Positions 60,855-64,000 of a stretch of DNA of 64,000 nt are shown piece by piece. A program made the translations under genes and the position numbers. Position 1 is the first letter of the stretch. Each line of letters opens with the position of its first letter. The notes below the pieces were generated by a model. The model was given only the letters and a program-made list of their open reading frames with translations, did no database searches and was not told the DNA's origin. This DNA is from JALZMG01 sp963844175 (GTDB taxonomy: Bacteria > Actinomycetota > Acidimicrobiia > Acidimicrobiales > Ilumatobacteraceae): contig CAWJNE010000027.1 in NCBI GenBank assembly GCA_963844175.1, positions 62,001-126,000 of the forward strand. The letters run 5' to 3'.

Positions 60855-60983
60855 CTCTCCCAACTTCGACCTCGACGCCTCGCCGCTCGAGGCGAGCACA
60901 CAGTACCCAACCGCGGACCGCGATCAAGCGTCAGAGCAGGGACGATGCGCGGGGCGGCCGCAGCCGCGACGGGACTCGTCGAC

Positions 60984-63518
60984 TCAGCCGAGCTCGACCG
61001 TCACCTCGACCGCGCCGTCGCGTGGCTCGAGGACGAGCTCGCCGACGGTCAGCGTGTCGATGAGGTCGGGCTGCGCGGCGACGAGCAGCGCGGCCTCCGG
61101 GGCGCGGACGGTGAGCCGGGACACCGGAGCCCGCTGACTCGACTTGGCCTCGGTCTTCGCCCGCCGGACGGCGACCAGGACCTCACTGATGGCGGCGAGG
61201 TCCGGCAACGGACCGGTGTCGTCGAGCTCGAGCCTGGTCGGCCACGACGCGACGTGGACGCTGCCGTCATGCCACCAGCTCCACGCCTCCTCGGTGGCGA
61301 AGGGCAGCGCTGGGGCGAACAGGCGGAGCTGGACGTCGAGGGCGTGGCGCAGCGCCCACCGCGCCGATGCCGCTGCATCGTCGCCTCGTCCGCCATAGGC
61401 GCGTCCCTTGACGAGCTCGACGTAATCGTCGCAGAACCACCAGAAGAACTCCTCGACCCGCTCCAGCGCCCGGGCGTAGTCGAAGCCGTCGAAGGCGGTG
61501 GTTGCATCAGCAACGACGGCGTCGAGTCGTTCGAGCATCGCCCGGTCGACCGGGTCGGCCGGCTGGTCGACCTCGCCCGCGGGGGCATCCATGCCGAGGA
61601 CGAACTTCGTGACGTTGAGCAGCTTGGTGGCCAACCGGCGACCGACCTTCATCTGGTCCTCGCTGACCACCGTGTCGACACCCGGCCGAGCCGAGATCGC
61701 CCAGTAGCGGAAGGCGTCCGTGCCGTACGTGTCGAACAGCGACAGCGGTGTCACGACGTTGCCCTTCGACTTCGACATCTTCTTGCGATCGGGGTCGAGG
61801 ATCCAGCCGTTGATGGCCGTGTTCGCCCACGGCAGCACGCCGTACTCGTAGTGCGAGCGCACGACGGTGGAGAACAGCCAGGTGCGGATGATCTCCGGGC
61901 CCTGGGGCCGGACGTCCATCGGGAACACCAGCTCGAACAGCTCCGGGTCGTCGAGCCAGCGGCCGCCGATCTGTGGCGTCAGCGACGACGTGGCCCAGGT
62001 GTCCATGATGTCGGGGTCGCCGACGAAGCCGCCGGGGGCGCCGCGCTGTTCGGGGCGGTAACCGGGCGGCACGTCCACGGATGGGTCGATCGGAAGCGCG
62101 TCGTCGCTCGGTGCGATCGGACGGTCGCGGTCGGCCACGCCGTCGTCGCCGACGGGGTACCACAGGGGGATCGGGACGCCGAAGAACCGTTGCCGGCTGA
62201 TCAGCCAGTCGCCGTTGAGCCCCTCGACCCAGTGGTCGTAGCGGTGGCGCATGTGGTCCGGGTACCAGGCCAGCTCCTTGCCGCGGGTGAGCATGGCCTC
62301 GCGGATGGTGGCGTCGCGCCCGCCATTGCGGATGTACCACTGCCGGCTGGTGACGATCTCCAGCGGTCGGCGGCCGCGCTCGTAGAACTTCACGGGGTGG
62401 GTGATCGGGCGGGGCTCCCCGCGCAGGTCGCCGGAGCTGCGCAACAGCTCGACGACGGCCGCCTGCGCCTGCTTGACCGTCTTGCCGGCCAGCGGCTCGT
62501 ACGACGCGACCGCTCGGTCGCCGTCGATCCATGCCGGCGTCGCCGCCGCCAACCGCCCGTCGCGACCGATCACATTGCGCGTCGGTAGATCGAGCTCCCG
62601 CCACCACGTGACGTCCGTCGTGTCGCCGAACGTGCAGACCATCGCGATCCCGGTGCCCTTGTCCGGCTGGGCCAGCGGGTGGGCGACCACGGGGACCTCG
62701 ACGTCGTACAGCGGCGTGCGTACGGTCGATCCGACCAGCGCCTGGTAGCGCTCGTCGTCGGGGTGGGCGACCATCGCCACGCAGCTCACGAGCAGCTCGG
62801 GTCGCGTCGTGTCGATCAGCACGTCGCCGTCCGGCCCGCGGAAGGCGATGAGGTGGTAGGCGCCCGGTTGCTCGCGGTCCTCGATCTCGGCCTGGGCGAC
62901 TGCGGTGCGGTCGTCGACGTCCCAGACGGTCGGCGCCTCGGCGCTGTAGGCCTCGCCGCGGGCGAGGTTGTGGAGGAAGGCGGCCTGACTGACGCGGCGG
63001 CTGGAGTCGCCGACGGTCGTGTACAGCAGCGACCAGTCGAGCGACACGCCGAGTCGCCGGAACATCGTCTCGAAGACGGTCTCGTCCGTGGCGGTCAACT
63101 CGTGGCACAGCTGCACGAAGTTCGGTCTCGACACCGGCAGCTCGTGCGTGCCCGACGGTGCGTCACCGTGGAACGGCGGGACGAAGTCGGCCTGGTACTG
63201 CTGGCTCGGGTCGCAGCGCACGGCGTAGAAGTTCTGGACGCGGCGCTCGGTCGCCAGGCCGTTGTCGTCCCAGCCGATCGGGTAGAAGACGTGCGCGCCG
63301 CGCATCCGGTGGTACCGGGCGATGGCGTCCGTCTGGGCGTACCCGAAGAGGTTGCCGACGTGGATCGACCCGGACACCGTCGGCGGCGGCGTGTCGATGG
63401 AGAACACCATGGACCGCTCGGGTGGGCGGCGGAAGCGGTAGGTGCCGTCGGATTCCCACCGCTCGATCCAGCGCGCCTCGATCCCGTCGAGTGTGGGCTT
63501 GTCGGGAACCGTGGGCAC
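60984..63518 (-). CDS. valS: Valyl-tRNA synthetase, archaeal/rickettsial-type
   Basis: 844 residues, charging tRNA-Val. HIGH-type motif TPPPTVSGSIHVGNLFGY near 47-64, GWDDNGLATERRVQNFYAVRCDP near 82-104, editing domain in the middle (TTRPELLVSCVAMVAHPDD near 240), KMSKS in DRKKMSKSKGNVVTP near 575. The DDNGL-TERRVQN motif and the lack of the C-terminal coiled-coil arm mark the archaeal-type subgroup, not the DHAGIATQ type of E. coli or M. tuberculosis. Start GTG 63518, with TATCCT 6 bases upstream. Confidence 0.93.
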   Translation of the reverse strand: MPTVPDKPTLDGIEARWIERWESDGTYRFRRPPERSMVFSIDTPPPTVSGSIHVGNLFGYAQTDAIARYHRMRGAHVFYPIGWDDNGLATERRVQNFYAVRCDPSQQYQADFVPPFHGDAPSGTHELPVSRPNFVQLCHELTATDETVFETMFRRLGVSLDWSLLYTTVGDSSRRVSQAAFLHNLARGEAYSAEAPTVWDVDDRTAVAQAEIEDREQPGAYHLIAFRGPDGDVLIDTTRPELLVSCVAMVAHPDDERYQALVGSTVRTPLYDVEVPVVAHPLAQPDKGTGIAMVCTFGDTTDVTWWRELDLPTRNVIGRDGRLAAATPAWIDGDRAVASYEPLAGKTVKQAQAAVVELLRSSGDLRGEPRPITHPVKFYERGRRPLEIVTSRQWYIRNGGRDATIREAMLTRGKELAWYPDHMRHRYDHWVEGLNGDWLISRQRFFGVPIPLWYPVGDDGVADRDRPIAPSDDALPIDPSVDVPPGYRPEQRGAPGGFVGDPDIMDTWATSSLTPQIGGRWLDDPELFELVFPMDVRPQGPEIIRTWLFSTVVRSHYEYGVLPWANTAINGWILDPDRKKMSKSKGNVVTPLSLFDTYGTDAFRYWAISARPGVDTVVSEDQMKVGRRLATKLLNVTKFVLGMDAPAGEVDQPADPVDRAMLERLDAVVADATTAFDGFDYARALERVEEFFWWFCDDYVELVKGRAYGGRGDDAAASARWALRHALDVQLRLFAPALPFATEEAWSWWHDGSVHVASWPTRLELDDTGPLPDLAAISEVLVAVRRAKTEAKSSQRAPVSRLTVRAPEAALLVAAQPDLIDTLTVGELVLEPRDGAVEVTVELG

Positions 63519-63524
63519 CCGGGA

Positions 63525-63530
63525 AGGATA
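63525..63530 (-). promoter_or_regulatory. -10 hexamer TATCCT, leaderless valS start
   Basis: Minus-strand TATCCT 6 bases before the GTG at 63518, just inside the 19-bp gap after the upstream chloride channel gene. Confidence 0.5.
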
Positions 63531-63537
63531 CGGGTGG

Positions 63538-64000
63538 TCAGGCGGCCCGATCGGGCTCGGCGCGGGTGCGCGGTCGGCGCGTGCGCAGGGCGTCGTAGAT
63601 GGGATCGTCCCCGAGGATGGTCGGCACCACGTACGCCGTCGCGCAGGCGACCAACGTCGGCAGCAGCAGGCTGAACGCCCCCGTCATCTCGAGGATCAGC
63701 ACGACAGCGGTCAGCGGCGCCCGCACCGAGCCGACGAGGACCGCAGCCATGCCGGCGACGGTCAGCGCAGCCGCATCAGGGACGGCGCCGGGAGCGATCT
63801 CGTGGGCGGCGTCGCCCCCGAGGCGCCCGAGCTCGGCGCCGATGACGAGCAGCGGGGCGAACAGGCCGCCCGCCGCGCCGATGCCGTACGAGGCGATCGT
63901 CAGCGCGAACCGAGCGGCGACGATCGCCACCATGGCGGCTACGGCCGGATTGCCGGTCAAGGCGTCCTGGGCCAGCGGGTAGCCGCTGCCGACCACGTTG
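63538..64000 (-). CDS. ClC-type chloride channel/antiporter, C-terminal part
   Basis: About 154 residues before the window edge; the N-terminal part lies beyond 64000. Visible: ALTIASYGIGAAGGLFAPLLVIGAELGRL with the selectivity-filter motif GxFxP, then GMAAVLVGSVRAPLTAVVLILEMTG, the signature of helices N-P in ClC transporters, and a hydrophobic segment LLLPTLVACATAYVVPTIL. No CBS domains follow. The end is 20 bp from valS on the same strand. Confidence 0.88.
   Translation of the reverse strand, partial: NVVGSGYPLAQDALTGNPAVAAMVAIVAARFALTIASYGIGAAGGLFAPLLVIGAELGRLGGDAAHEIAPGAVPDAAALTVAGMAAVLVGSVRAPLTAVVLILEMTGAFSLLLPTLVACATAYVVPTILGDDPIYDALRTRRPRTRAEPDRAA

Overview
The window is very GC-rich (about 70% by eye), densely coded on both strands, and looks like the chromosome of an actinobacterium, most plausibly class Acidimicrobiia. 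The pointers are the gene order glmS-like/acpS/nnr/alr/tsaE/tsaB/rimI/tsaD with groES-groEL and guaA close by (as in Mycobacterium), a mycofactocin locus, two NDMA-type (mycofactocin-dependent) alcohol dehydrogenases, an LCP-family wall protein, a HelD-like RNA polymerase motor and CIRCE operators. The taxonomic placement is inference. No rRNA, tRNA, CRISPR, phage or IS transposase gene was seen, and no stretch over 300 bases lacks a gene.

Layout. (1) 1-10.6 kb: an oxidative catabolic island with an acyl-CoA synthetase, methyltransferase, SMP-30 lactonase-like protein, lipoprotein, SRPBCC and VOC proteins, two Baeyer-Villiger-type flavin monooxygenases flanking an NDMA-type alcohol dehydrogenase, and an EthD-like protein. 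Together they could take an alcohol to ketone, ester or lactone, hydroxy acid and acyl-CoA. (2) 10.6-25.7 kb: a housekeeping run: an outsized GlmS-like protein, acpS, nnr, alr, the tRNA t6A genes tsaE-tsaB-tsaD with rimI, a dihydrouridine synthase, a rhomboid-like protein, an MpaB-type oxygenase, maf, then CIRCE-controlled groES-groEL. (3) 25.8-35.7 kb: small membrane protein, Nudix hydrolase, PLP decarboxylase, guaA with a 35-bp tandem array starting at its stop codon, an NlpC/P60 wall hydrolase, dinB with a consensus SOS box, a phosphotransferase, and an ECF sigma factor with a VOC partner. (4) 35.7-39.5 kb: PNPOx-like protein, secreted protein, D-Ala-D-Ala carboxypeptidase, FAD oxidoreductase. 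(5) 39.5-46.6 kb: a compact mycofactocin locus (mftA, mftB, a 22-codon ORF, mftC, OYE/FadH-like oxidoreductase) transcribed away from a heterodimeric ABC exporter. (6) 46.6-54.3 kb: HelD-like ATPase, a PhyH-family protein with an unusual metal site, sulfite reductase-cobA divergent from a siroheme gene, a small secreted protein and the second NDMA-type dehydrogenase. (7) 54.3-64 kb: MoxR/VWA pair, LCP protein with an apparent frameshift, BetA-like GMC oxidoreductase, a DUF4015-like protein, an archaeal-type valyl-tRNA synthetase and the end of a ClC chloride transporter.

Two genome-wide habits stand out. About half of the genes heading transcription units carry a TAnnnT hexamer 6-11 bases before the start codon with no Shine-Dalgarno, the mark of leaderless transcription; I used it to choose several starts. 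Junctions between genes often hold palindromes or short repeats that overlap stop and start codons, including two related 22-codon ORFs (MSERPGR...QAAA) coupled to mftC and to sulfite reductase.
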